Source: Hydractinia symbiolongicarpus
Taxonomy: Eukaryota > Cnidaria > Hydrozoa > Anthoathecata > Hydractiniidae
Reading direction: 5' to 3'
DNA: 64,000 bases
NCBI RefSeq assembly: GCF_029227915.1
Contig: NC_079875.1
Coordinates: 24,870,001 to 24,934,000 of the forward strand
Part shown: positions 11,707 through 22,803 of the stretch, piece after piece
Position numbering within the stretch: position 1 is the first letter of the stretch
Layout of the letters: each line of letters opens with the position of its first letter
Made by a program: the position numbers and the translations under genes
Notes under the pieces: generated by a model
The model's input: only the letters and a program-made list of their open reading frames with translations
What the model was told of the DNA's origin: nothing
The model's database searches: none

Positions 11707-12260
11707 CAGTCAGGGAAATCCTCTTAATTAAGCTGTATAGCTTAATTTGGAGATCTCCTAAATAAGCTGTATCATACAGCTTAATTAGGTAACATACATC
11801 TAAATTAGGAAGTAGAAAAAGTTTTTCCCTGCTTTCTCGAAAAATGTAAATTTTAGCAGAATCACCGCTGCAGCTCTTTTATCGTCAGTATGACCGCTAT
11901 ATTATAAAAGAAGAACAGTATTTCCACCACCCGGGTTCAAAAGATATGGACTATAAACAATGGTTCATTGTTAGCGATAGTCTATTTAAGCTGTACTGCA
12001 TCCTAGTTAGGATGTCACGTTACGTAATACATCCTAATTAAGCGGATATTTTTAAAACTTCAAATTTAGCGGATCTCCGGGGTGCTACGAGACGTAAATA
12101 TTGGATTTATTCAGTTGGATAGATGCTAAAACTCAGTTAAATGTGTGTTTTAGATGATCAAAGTTTTGTACATCTTAACTAAGCTGTAAAACGTCTAATT
12201 AGACTGTATCATACGTCCTAATTAAGCTGTACAGCTTAATTAAGAGAATTTTCCTGACTG
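11707..12260. mobile_element. 554-bp foldback MITE inserted in the LINE
   Basis: Both ends read CAGTCAGG(G/A)AAA inward, and the inverted match extends for about 40 bp through CTCTTAATTAAGCTGTA. The copy is flanked by a direct CTAGT on each side (11702-11706 and 12261-12265). Removing the element and one CTAGT leaves the RT frame open across the junction, which confirms the ends. Internally the motif CTAATTAAGCTGTA recurs several times in both orientations, forming subterminal near-palindromes. No transposase is encoded. A 5-bp duplication does not by itself fix the superfamily. Confidence 0.85.
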
Positions 12261-12635
12261 CTAGTGGTCAATGTAGTCAACGAAATCTCACCTGCATTAA
12301 CTAAAATAATCAACATTTCTTTTCAAACAGGCACTTATCCCGGCCTTCTTAAAACAGTTAAAGTCATTCCTGTTTTTAAAAAAAAGGCTCACCACTAGAT
12401 GTAAATAATTATAGACCAATATCTTTGCTCTCTAATGTTGATAAAATTTACGAAAAAAATTGTTTACTCCCGTCTCATCTCATTTCTTGATAACCATAAA
12501 TTAATCACTAATAAACAATATGGCTTCAGGAATAAACTCTCAACTAACCATGTATTAATCAGTCTAATTGAAAACATTAGAAAACAACTTGACTATGGAA
12601 ATTTTTCTTGTGGATTTTTTATAGAAAAGCCTTTG

Positions 12636-13740
12636 CAGGCCTTGCCATGAGCAAATAACTCCCAAGCCATTAATTGCTCGCATCAGAGTGTCTACGCGAG
12701 CAATTTTGTTTGCCACATTTTTCGCTAAAAAAACGACAGTATAATCAGAATTATTGAATAGTCCTGGTCCTTTTAAATCCACAAGCAAGCCTATTCATAG
12801 CCAACCTGACCATCCTAGCTAATTCACCGACTTCCTGACTTAATTAAAAAACTATGTAGACAGAAATCTCTTTTGCCCAGCCTCTTCGTCGTTGGTAACC
12901 AGGTCTTACACGAGAAATCCAGCCATGCGGTTCTTAACTAATGCGGAGGCGAACGCCTTAGTTAAGACACATCCGGAGCATGGATGACGCAAGTCTGCAA
13001 AGCTGCACTTACAGGCGGAATAGACAATTTATCATGGATTTAATTGTAGATAATTTCTTCATTTGACGAAACAATTGGAAACCATAGCAGGTTTTTAATT
13101 TAATGGATTCTTTTCTTTGCACCACAACTGTTATTCAAACAATTTTAAAAACAAAACCCACATGCGGTGTAATTTTTTTTCTGTATAAATTTTATGTCCT
13201 TGCGTGTACCTTTTAAAAAGAGATTTTATTTATTAGTTTTATTTAAACCATGCAGATAAAGTTTTTTTTATAATTTGAAAACAAAGCATATTTTTTCCTA
13301 TTTGCTTGTGATGACCTGAAAAATAAACAGTAAATTTATGAAAACGACAGTATAATCATGCATACTATTTTGGACATGTAGAAAAGGAAGTTAAAATTGA
13401 GAGAGTCTCCATACCAGTAGACGCTCAGTCATCGTGTTTGAGGTTCACGATTAAAAACGTCCCTTACTTTTCTACTTCAAAATGAATGTGCAAGGAATAT
13501 TAACCTTAATGCCCATATCGCACGTGTTTTATAAAATGGCCAAAGAACTGTTGCACGATGGGTGGAATATAATCACACCAAATATCTTTTCAGTTTCAAC
13601 TTAAAAGACTAATCAATGCTTGAGAAAAAGTGTTTACACTTATCTCAAAATTTTAATATTTACACGAGCAATATAATGCTCGGTAACGAGCGAGCACTAT
13701 GCGGGCGCGAGCAATTGCTCGCGACTTATGGCAAGGCCAG
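12636..13740. mobile_element. 1.1-kb non-autonomous inverted-repeat element in the LINE
   Basis: The left end reads CAGGCCTTGCCATGAG and the right end, inverted, CTGGCCTTGCCATAAG. Just inside, both ends carry GAGCAATTGCTCG-like palindromes. It interrupts RT motif A, which resumes immediately after it as FDTVDH. The flanks share only TTTG, so the target duplication is short or decayed. The CAGGCCTTGCC terminus resembles hAT ends, but an 8-bp duplication is not seen. Two copies of ACGACAGTATAATCA lie inside (near 12735 and 13345). There is no coding capacity. Confidence 0.7.
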
Positions 13741-13867
13741 TTTTGATACTGTTGACCACAACATACTATTGGGTAAAATGCAACACTATGACATTTGAAG
13801 ACTAGCAAACTCCTGGTTTAAATCTTACCTTACTAACTGAAGGCATTTTGTTTTATTTCTGGGAATT

Positions 13868-14205
13868 CTTGCGGTCGGATCCGCGTCATAATACTGGTTA
13901 AACCAATCATGGGCCAGTATTCAGGTTAAGCAGCCATTATGAAATGGTGTACAAATGCCGTAATCATAATGTTTTTGTGGTGAAACCTTCATAAATACAA
14001 TACTGATCTTTTTTTAGTCAAATCTTTAATAAGTTTTAGATACTGCCTAATTTTTGTCATTTTGCGACATTTTAACGTCGTTTTACTTGTAAATTCTGTT
14101 TCATTAAGGTTGCTACTGTGAAGGTTTGACCGTGAAAAGTCCACTTTGTACCCCATCAGAGATCAACAGAGGAGAACATTCCTGCTGCATAAATAGCTCT
14201 TCCGA
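13868..14205. other. Unexplained spacer within the LINE relic
   Basis: The RT reading is lost between the segment ending near 13867 and the motif-B region near 14218. No inverted termini or target duplication could be found, so this may be an older insertion or simply decayed LINE sequence. Confidence 0.4.
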
Positions 14206-14739
14206 ACTATAAATTTTTCATGGGGTGCCTCTGGGATTGGTCCATGGACCACTACTCTTCTTCTGTATTAATAACCACCCAAACGGAATTTACTATAGTG
14301 ATGTTTTTCGCTTTGCAGATGACACTATTATGCTTTAGTCCCAATTTAAAAACCATTAAGAACAGAGTAAATATTGATCTAAAACTTACTGGTTAAATGT
14401 CTTATCCTTTTCATAATTATCAGGAAAAAAATTAACTATGAAATCAAGTTGAAACTAGGTGGTAAACGTCTCTCACTCTCATCATCAGTCAAATACTTGG
14501 GGGTTTACTTAAATAAAAATTTAAGCTGGTTCTATCATTATAACACTTATCTGCCAAATACTCATGTAACTAGAGGATACTCCTACAAACTTCTTTCTAT
14601 ACCATCTATTAGGACTTTAACATATGGTACGGATTCTATTCACTATCAAGCAATAAAAAACTGGAACTCTCCCCCAAAGCATTTTAATTCTATTGATCTT
14701 ACCTCACTTAGTCTTTCTAGACTTAATTATTTACCTGTA

Positions 14740-15470
14740 CATCATCATCATCATCATTCTCGGCTTAACGTCCGTTTTCCATGCTAGCATGGGTTGGACG
14801 GGGTATATTAATGACCCTCTTCCAATCTGATCTAGACTGTGTTAGATCTAAACTCAACTTCCTCTGTATCAAGTCTGTCCTTATAACCTCCTGCTAAGTC
14901 TTTCTCGGTCTGCCTCTGGGCTTTGCCCCAGGCCTCGGCCAGTTCAATCTTCTTATCTGGATAACATCTTTAATTCTACGGAGACTTAGCCTGCTTCTTA
15001 GCTCATCTGAACTCTTTCTGTCTCTCAGACTGGCGTTACACATCCACCTAACCATTCTCATATCATTCCTTTCTAAACGGTCAAGATCTTCTGCCCATGT
15101 CTCACTACCGTACAACATAACACTTCTTACACAGGCCTCATACAACCTACCTTTTACCTCAATTGACAGGACTCTGCTAGTCAACAAAGGAAGTAACTCT
15201 CTGAACTTTTTCCAAGCAGAACCTATCCTGCAAGTAACACTTCTACCAATACCCCCTTCACTGCCCAACATATCACCTAAGTAACAGAAGTTCTCAACTA
15301 TCTCTAACGAGCCACTGTTGTACATCATTAAAGCTGGAAATACTTCATTCTCTATAATCTCACCTTTGCAACGCTTGCATACAAACTGTATGTCAGCTCT
15401 CAACCTTCCACTAATAATACATTTCTCCAAAAAAAAATCACAACTCTTAAAAATATTTTTTTTGCATATT
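14740..15470 (-). pseudogene. LINE 3' fragment (RT C-terminal end) in opposite orientation
   Basis: A minus-strand frame (15430-14894) encodes the end of a LINE RT protein: FCYLGDMLGSEGG, VMLYGSETWA, a run of Arg/Leu-rich residues with RMVRWMC, and KPRGRPRKT before the stop. Past the stop, the 3' tail includes ATGGAAAACGGACGTTAAG and finishes in (ATG)n (plus-strand CATCATCAT at 14740-14757). A short deletion after LNW removes the usual GHVxR segment. It abuts the plus-strand LINE tail-to-tail, so the ATG/CAT repeat is the junction. Confidence 0.8.
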
Positions 15471-15659
15471 CCACATAAACAAAAATAGTTTTGAAACTAT
15501 ACCTAAAGGTGGCCTCCTTAGATAAGCTTTTGCTAGTGGTTGGTCTCCTGACTCCTATAGCTTGTATTGTATTATTTTCATTTTTCAACATACAACTTTA
15601 TATACATTTATACATTTTTATATTATATATATATAGCAGCAAAAAAATACTACTACTAC

Positions 15660-16620
15660 TAAATGCAAGTAAAATAACATCGCCAAAACGAAGGCTTCAG
15701 GCATCCCAATAATAAATATACAGATAATGGTGTTGATAAAGTAATAGAAACTCTTGACAGCTTATTTAAAAGACTCGTTACAATTAGCTTTTACTAACTT
15801 TGATAATTTTGAAAAATTTTGCAAAAGTGAAGAAGAGAGTCACAGAGTCACAAGGTAATACAATATTTAAGTTTGGAGATGGAAATGAAATGAGATCTAT
15901 TAAACAAATGAAATTGCCAGCCAGAATTGCAGATTCTAATATCAATATTGTAACAGATGTTGTAAAAGGAGATTTGCCACTACTTTTTAGTAAAGATGCC
16001 ATGAAGAAAGCAGGCACAAAGATTGATTTTTCAAAGGACAGGATAGAAGCAAAAGGTGTTTCTCACATCTTCAGGACACTATTGTATCCCTTTAGGCAAA
16101 AGAAAATTTGAATTTGATGATATTTCATGTGTGGACCTAATGCACCTAAAAGAGTGAACAGATGGCAATACAAAAACATGGTTCTTACATTTAATTGTTA
16201 TTTTTATGAAGTATAGTGCTGCTACTGTCATACATAGCAAATAAAAAGAAGTGATTGTCAAGAAGATATTTGAAATCTGGATAGGAACAATTGGCTGTGC
16301 AGGAAAGTTCATGGTTGACAATGGAGGGGAGTTCGATAACAGTGAATTCGATAACAGTGAATTCATTGAGTTCTGTGAAAAATTTAACATTACAGGGTTG
16401 TAACCACTGCTGCAGAGAGTCCATGGAGTAACGGAATAGTTGAAAGGCATAATGCTATCATTGGAGAGACTGTTCGAAAAATTATGAATAATCAAAACTG
16501 TGAGTTAGAAGTGGCTTTAAGTTGGGCAATTAGTGCAAAGAACTCACTTGCGAATTACAATGGCTACAGTCCAAACCAATTACTTTTTGGCAAGAACCCC
16601 AATAACCATGCATATTGACA
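15660..16620 (+). pseudogene. LTR-retrotransposon gag-protease-integrase relic
   Basis: A gag-like scrap (15735-15780) is followed at 15800-16060 by a retropepsin-like domain fragment (FKFGDGNEM, LLFSKDAMKKAG). After a gap, an integrase core appears. Its first Asp is near 16118 (CVDLMHLKE), its second in FMVDNGGEFDN, and its Glu in NGIVERHN, ending with a segment like SPNQLLFGKNP at 16600. Stops occur at 16156 and 16228 and a frameshift near 16395. The integrase contains a 15-bp tandem duplication (GATAACAGTGAATTC). No LTRs were found. The style is that of a metazoan pol retrotransposon; clade is not assigned. Confidence 0.7.
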
Positions 16621-17410
16621 GACAAGACCCTTCTTCATTATCAATATCTAAAATCAAATCACTCTGCAAAAATTCCCTTCTCAATCCTGACTAACATTCA
16701 TTGTAACATTCCTAACTAACTTTTTTTGCAATGATTGTACTCTAAACAGATAAAAAACCTAGTTACAGTGTGTATAGTTAATCTTCTTAAAGAAAGCAAA
16801 CAAAATTTTTTATTTATTTATTTATAATGGAAAATTCTAATGATATAAATAAAATATCACCGTGCATATAACAAAACATCACAAGTTGACAAACTCTGTC
16901 CCTCCATCTTAACATAAAAGAAACGGAGAATATCGAACACAAAAACAGATATACACAAGTCTACATATACCAACCGTCGATCCTCCGTTCAAGGTGCTGC
17001 CATGCAAGTGCTATGGTTGACCTAGCTGAAGAGTACCTCGCCTCAACGCTATCGCAACAATTAAGTAGCGTAAACAGAGTCAATCAGGAAAGGGTCTAAA
17101 AAAGAAACCTGAATAAGTAGACCAATACACACATACATAAATGTGAGGGGAGTGATAGCAGTACATTTTATTTGAGAAGCACCATACAGGTAATGTTACT
17201 ATCAAAGAAAAGATTAAAGGTGATGATAAAGCGCACAAGTTCTTTGAGAACCTAATTAAAGGGACCCATGCGCTGTAGAAATAAAAATAAAAGAGTTGAG
17301 AAATATCATAACAGGCTGATGCTGTAACGATAAGTAAGCATAAAGAAAGTGAAGAATAATTTAAGTCGGAATTTAGAGAGAAGTTACGTCATAATAACAA
17401 AAATAATAAA
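16621..17410. other. Intergenic, likely transposon 3' UTR
   Basis: No coding frames or tandem repeats of note. Because the Penelope-like frame ends just beyond 17410 on the minus strand, part of this interval is probably its 3' flank. Confidence 0.4.
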
Positions 17411-18060
17411 ACTATCCGTAATCAAAGGTCACTTCATGCTCATTCAGTCAATGTGGAACAAAAGAATTCAATTTAATTTGCCATAATGCTTCACGACGGC
17501 GAAGGCTATCCACACTATAATGTATTCCCAGTCGTGGATACAATGATGGCCTGGTTGGTTAAAGTGAGCGTGAAAGGACTCTTGAGGTACTGTCTTTTTT
17601 GAATTGTAATTCCTGTAGCAAGATTTATGGTTGTTAAAATGGAGACAGAACTTGGTACTTGCACTTCCAACATACTCCTTCTTGCAACCCCGACATTGTA
17701 CCAAATAAACCATCATAGTGGGATTACAGTTCAAACTCTTTAGATGTTATAATTTTTATCGCCGCTTTGAAAGCTTCGACAATTCTTAACATTGTTGCAG
17801 GCACCGCAACGGCTCCCCTTACACCTCTTACTACCGCTCTCCTCAACTTTATTCTGCTGTAACTTAGCTCTTACAAGAAAATCTTTTAAGCCTTTCCCTT
17901 GCTTTAATCCCACAATTGAAGCTTTGGGAAAGGCCTTGCGATGTTCTTTATCTGGTGACAGTAGCAGGTGTATATTGCGTATAATAAATTTTAATTTAGA
18001 AAGCGCTGGATGATAAGTTATATTAAACGTAATGCTGGGGTTTTTTTGACAGAAGATTTT
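17410..18060 (-). pseudogene. Penelope-like retroelement C-terminal fragment with GIY-YIG domain
   Basis: Reading the minus strand, a linker with TYHPALSKLKFIIR, KDFLVRAKLQQ and a C-x2-C cluster (CGACNN) leads, after a stop near 17740, into a GIY-YIG-like nuclease: MVYLVQCRGCKKEYVG, then FHAHFNQPGHH and WEYIIV. After a one-frame shift near 17510 the typical C-terminal end WQIKLNSFVP is still legible, closing near 17410. Linker plus GIY-YIG is diagnostic for Penelope-like elements, whose nuclease cuts target DNA. The RT half is missing upstream of 18060. Confidence 0.8.
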
Positions 18061-18379
18061 CTATCCAATTTCTTTGAAACATTTGAACATGTTCTGGTTG
18101 TCAGTTTTCAATAAAATTTTCAGGATAATGTTTTCTCATGTATATCTTTTAATTTTTACAATAAAATAGGTACCTTAAAAAAATTTGCCAACAGGGTGAT
18201 TATGCGCCTTTAATAATACCTGGGTCATTCTGGCCAATATCACCAAGGGTCTGGAGTAAGGGACTTTGAAATTGTTTCAAATTTACACTATTTGATCACT
18301 TCTATAAGTTAAGCACATTTGGAAAGTTTCACCTTGATATCTTTTTTCCATCAGTTGTTACGGCTAGCTATAACTGTTT

Positions 18380-20075
18380 TAGCAAGAGCGGAAAATTCCT
18401 GATAAAGAAGGTGAAGAAGATATAGATGTAAGCGAAGGTGATTCTGATGCTGACCCCAAACCTCCTATGCAGCAGGAGCAGCCAACACCAGCTAAAAAGG
18501 CAAAGAAAGTCGTCACCAGAAAGAAAAAGGCTCTTCCCTCACAACCTTCTGACGATTGGTTTTTACTGGGGGATGATGATGATGATCATAGAACATAATA
18601 CTTCCGGTTTATACCAAGTAAAACTCCAGGAGTTCAAGGTAACTTTGAAGAGAAAAACACTCCAATTGACTACTTTTTTGAATTATTTCCTCTTGAAGTC
18701 CAAATAAACTTAGTTGATATGATCAATGAATTTGCTGATGCTAAAGTTATAGCTAATAACCCAGCCAAAAAGACTTCTATCTATGGCAAGTGGAAGCCAA
18801 TTAATCGGTACGAGCTAATCAAATTTCTCGGTATCGTCATTGCGATGGGATTAGACAAGAAACCGTCAATCAAAGATTACTGGTCAATGAATTCCTCGAT
18901 GTATACACCATGGTTTCACCATTTATTTGCTAGAGTCAGAGTTGAATCTATAATGCACACAATTGCTCATGTTTCCCCAGCCATGGCACAAACCAAAGCC
19001 ACAATTGAACCATTTATAAATAAAATTGTCAAAAACTTTCAAACGTCATACTATCCTTATCAAGATGTTTCTATCGACGAAATGGTAATCGAATGGAAAG
19101 GACAATCACAATACAAAATGTATAACCCTATGTCACCAGAAAATCTTTTGGTTTATGTTGTGCTACTACTGGCTAGGCATACCATATCTTACCATATTTT
19201 GGTGCCAAAACTGACTATGCCGCAATATGTTAGAGTCTGGAATGTCAGAGAAAATTTTTGAATATTTATTACGTCCACTTGGCCCTGGACATCATATATT
19301 TGCTGATAGATATTATACTACGAAAGTCCTAGTTGAGTGTCTGACTGCTAAAAACTTTTATTACACAGGGACTGTTCAAGTAAATCGGAAAGGTTTTCCG
19401 GAAGACATAAAACAAAACAAAAAGGAAAATAAATTTGCTCTTATGGAGCATAAATTCTGGAGAAGTGAAACATCTGGATTATTGCATGTCATGTTGAAGG
19501 ACAAGAAGGCTAAGAAACCAGTAGTTGTTGTTTCTTCACACGGAGAGTCTGGAATGACAAGAGTAGAGCCAATAAAAACAAACCAATAAAATTGTTGAGA
19601 AGCTCACCATAATAACTGGTTACAATCGATCCATAAACGAATGTGACAGATTGGATCAGTTTGTATCCTATTAATCAAATCTTCACAGAAAGACAGTAAA
19701 GTAGTTGAAAAGAATGTTCTTCTGGACATTAGAAGTCGTTCAAGTAAATACATTCATTTTGCATGCACTATCTCACGAGAAAAAAACTTTGTTAAAATTG
19801 TTCAAGCTTCAGATGGTTGACTAGCTTGTTGAGTTTTCGCATGGACTGAAGGGAGATGACCACCATGAACACAAAGTAGGAAGACGTCGAGTATCTAATA
19901 CAGTTGAAGGGTATCAAGATAAGAAACATTTAATCGGATATATGGAGGTTGATAGGAACTGTATAGTTTGTAGCACTTCTGCAAACCGTAAAAGAACACG
20001 TTTTATCTGTACTGGATGCACAGATAAACCATATCTCCATCCCAGAGAATGTTTTTCATCCTATCACTCTAGGTG
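18380..20075 (+). pseudogene. piggyBac-family transposase (broken)
   Basis: An acidic/Lys-rich N-terminus (18410-18600) leads into the DDE_Tnp_1_7 core: SIYGKWKPINRYELIKFLG, then SIDEMVIEWKG (first catalytic Asp), IFADRYYTT (second Asp) and, after a frameshift near 19585, NECDRLDQF (third Asp). The end carries a Cys-rich finger (CIVCSTS, FICTGC, HPRECF, SYHSR) closing at 20075. Breaks include a stop near 18596 and frame changes near 19225, 19585 and 19660. The length and domain order match PGBD4-like piggyBac transposases. Termini are uncertain: TTAA occurs near 18210 and 20583 next to similar CTGGCCA motifs, which is only weakly supportive. Confidence 0.8.
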
Positions 20076-21862
20076 AATGGTATATCATGCTTATATTATT
20101 TACATATTTGATTCCTGTGGGAAAATATTATTGATATTGTGACATAAATAAACAGCTATATACATGTTGTGTAATTTTTTATTTTATCAGCTCAAATTTG
20201 AATGTTGAACGGGTGTTGGAAAACTTAATTTAAGAAAAAACTTTTATATAAAATGAATTTATTTTTATGCCTATCACATAATAATACGTTACTACTGCCA
20301 TTTCTCAAGACAGGCACAAAATACTTTTTCATATTGTTTTTCTTTGCAAACATCTCCAAATTATCATAAAAAAATCTACAAACATCAAAACAAAAATCTA
20401 TTCATGGCATATTTCTTTCAATTATGTATGCTATTTTTCTCTTCTTGTAGACAATTTATTCTTCTTTCTAATGGTGTGTTGCATTAATTCTGAAACATAA
20501 TACTTCTTTAGTTATGGAAATTTTTAATATACCCAATAAAAATTTGATATCGTAAAAAAATTAATTCTGGCCAGAGTGGTTTTTAATTCTGTAGCAAATG
20601 AGCTGCATCTTAATTCCATGATCAAAAGATGCCTCACCTGAAAATAATGTTTTCAGTTGAGGCACGGTTTATTTAGCCGCAGCCTAGGATTTTGTAATAC
20701 GAAACGTATTTTATTTATATATATATAAAAATAAATCGTTGTTGACAGCTTGTTTTTGCCATATAATGGCTTGTTTTGCTATTTTCCCCACGAAAATGTT
20801 GTGGGCTTTTTGTGGACTAAAAAAGTCTGCAAAAGTGTAGAAAACATACAGGAATAGCCACATAGAGTTTTTTTTGTGTACAGTTTGAATCAGCAAACGT
20901 TTTTGATTCAGTATTGGCAGCGTTATCATCACGACCATGTGACTAAACACACAAAGCTAAACACACCTGATCGAAATTGTAGGATGTGCTTGGCGCTTAG
21001 CCTAGTATCTGGACTTAAATTCATGCAACCTTTTCTAAGAGGCTCATGGAGTTTTTTGATATGAGAATGAAATGTGTATGTGACACAAAAAACAAACACA
21101 AAGTGATATCAAAAGGCGAGAAGGAGAAACAAGTATGCATGTTATCGGCATTATCAAAAGAACGCTACAATTTCTTGCGTTTGCAATTTTTTGCAGATGC
21201 AGTCCTCCATTATACTGTTTTGCATTGGCATTTCCCCATTTCATGTCGGCAAAAAAATGTTGACGTGAATTTTTTTATGATACGCCTCAGCAATCCACAA
21301 TTTCACGTTGGCAAAAACTTTTTATTTTTAAAGCCATCTTGTTCACATTTATACTACTGTAATTCTATTTAGGGTAAGTAAGTAAAATGCTCAACACCAA
21401 CTTTTTATTAATACTTTCTGTTGCTTTTCTATCTTCTATACAAGGCAATTGAAGGTTTCTATAGATTGTGAAGGAAAAATTTGCCTTGACATAAACTTGT
21501 TTTCTTTCCAAATGACCTTGGCATTCACCTCTGCATTTGCCATGTGCCAATGTGAATTAGATCACCTCAGATTAGTTACAAGTTCAAAATATTTCGCTCA
21601 TGTTACAAAATTATATTACTCAATTTTAAATTTAAGAGAAAAAGTAACTTCCACGAGAATTATTTACATTTTTTTCGTTTGCTATGCATAATGGTGTAGT
21701 TTCTGTACAGTTAGATCATTTACCGTAATTATTCTGTATAAAACATGTTGGCCTCTCAAAAATAGATAATGTTTTCTATTGTCTATAAAAGGATATAGAT
21801 TTAATATTTGCAGCATATAAGGGTTGCAGAAACCACTTCGAAAGCATTAAAAAATCTCTTAA
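20076..21862. other. AT-rich intergenic DNA, no gene supported
   Basis: Several frames of 60-110 codons exist, but none shows domain motifs, a signal peptide with a consistent splice structure, or codon pattern. The missing first exon of the mannose-6-phosphate-receptor-like gene could lie here, as a MITE now sits between this interval and its second exon. Confidence 0.5.
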
Positions 21863-22621
21863 CCCTATTCGGTCCGGGGGGGGGGGGGGGGGGGGTGGGG
21901 GCGGATTCCGCCCCTCCCTGACGGTTTTTTTTTAATAACTCCTGATTGCTTTCTTATATGGCTATGATACTTACTGAGTTTCAACATTTATCTATTAGAC
22001 ACCTGCATACTAAATTTTTAGGTCCCATACCTTTCAGAGGCTTTGATATTGGCCATTACTCGAAACTACCCCTAAAATCTCTATGAAATCCTTATAATGG
22101 GGAAAATATAATAACTCCTGTTAGGATTATCCTTATAACTTGAAACTTGCAACACAACTTTGTTTCATCAAGAAGAATCATTTTGAATAATTTTGACACG
22201 TGACTAATCCGATTTCCCGATTTTGTCGGATTTTACCCGAAAATCGGAAAAAAACGGATTTTCGGGCAATTTTTGGCAATTTTTTATCCGATCCATGTAA
22301 AAACCGGAAGATATGTTAAAAAATTTTTATTTAGCTTTCAGAAACTTCAAACAGAATGTAAAAATTCGCTCTAGAACAAAAGTAATAATATTTTAAGCAG
22401 ATAGTGGCATTTTTAACAATTTTCAAGCTTCTGATGACGTCACAAAAAATGTGCTGACGCAAGCAAAAAGTTATTGCCGCCATTTTGTTCCTTTTATGAC
22501 GTACTATAAGTGTGCCAAGTTTGATTCAATTTGAACAATCCTATGAAAAGTTATTGAGGGGGGGCGGAATCCGCCACCCCCCTGGTCATAGTATGTTCTA
22601 AAAACCCTGGACCGGATAGGG
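21863..22621. mobile_element. 759-bp TTAA-flanked MITE (piggyBac-like) with a 20-G run
   Basis: The ends are CCCTATTCGGTCC (left) and its near-perfect inverse GGACCGGATAGGG (right), each bordered by TTAA (21859-21862 and 22622-22625), the piggyBac target site. A second inverted pair lies further in around a GGCGGATTCCGCC palindrome. The left arm holds an uninterrupted run of 20 G at 21876-21895. No protein is encoded. Confidence 0.85.
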
Positions 22622-22803
22622 TTAAAATGGTGCTGTTTTACTCGTGCCAGACGTCTTGTTTTTTTTACCACTCTGTAACTTAGGATTTGGTTTGATTAAC
22701 ACAGAGGAGGTTTTTTAAAAACTTATAACAACCATGGTTTATATTTTACCACTGTATATTTCTTTTTGACAACAATGTATAACAATGTATATATTCCTTT
22801 TAG

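Larger units (their letters stand above)
10175..14738 (+). pseudogene. Second LINE, heavily interrupted and decayed
   Basis: Pieces of one endonuclease-RT gene appear in the correct order. The endonuclease end is at 10175-10290 (LFDHIST, EISDHH) and the linker at 10450-10570 (IAPWMNDPLI, MRDRNDLY). The RT start is at 11649-11706 and 12261-12635 (SNGPNSIPSKL, NNYRPISLLSN, NKQYGFRNK), and motif A at 13741-13797 (FDTVDHNILL). Motif B and the FADD box lie at 14218-14335, and the C-terminal part (KYLGVYLNKNLSW) at 14449-14738. The gaps between pieces are explained in part by two inserted elements (11707-12260 and 12636-13740); the segments 10580-11640 and 13870-14200 are unexplained. That all pieces belong to one copy is inference from order and strand. 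Confidence 0.65.

Noticed and set aside
14739-14757. A run of six His codons at the end of a LINE-derived frame
   Set aside because: It is the (CAT)n microsatellite belonging to the inverted LINE tail.
18210-20586. Exact termini for the piggyBac relic at TTAA sites
   Set aside because: The inverted match (around CTGGCCA) is short and gapped, so the ends were not called.
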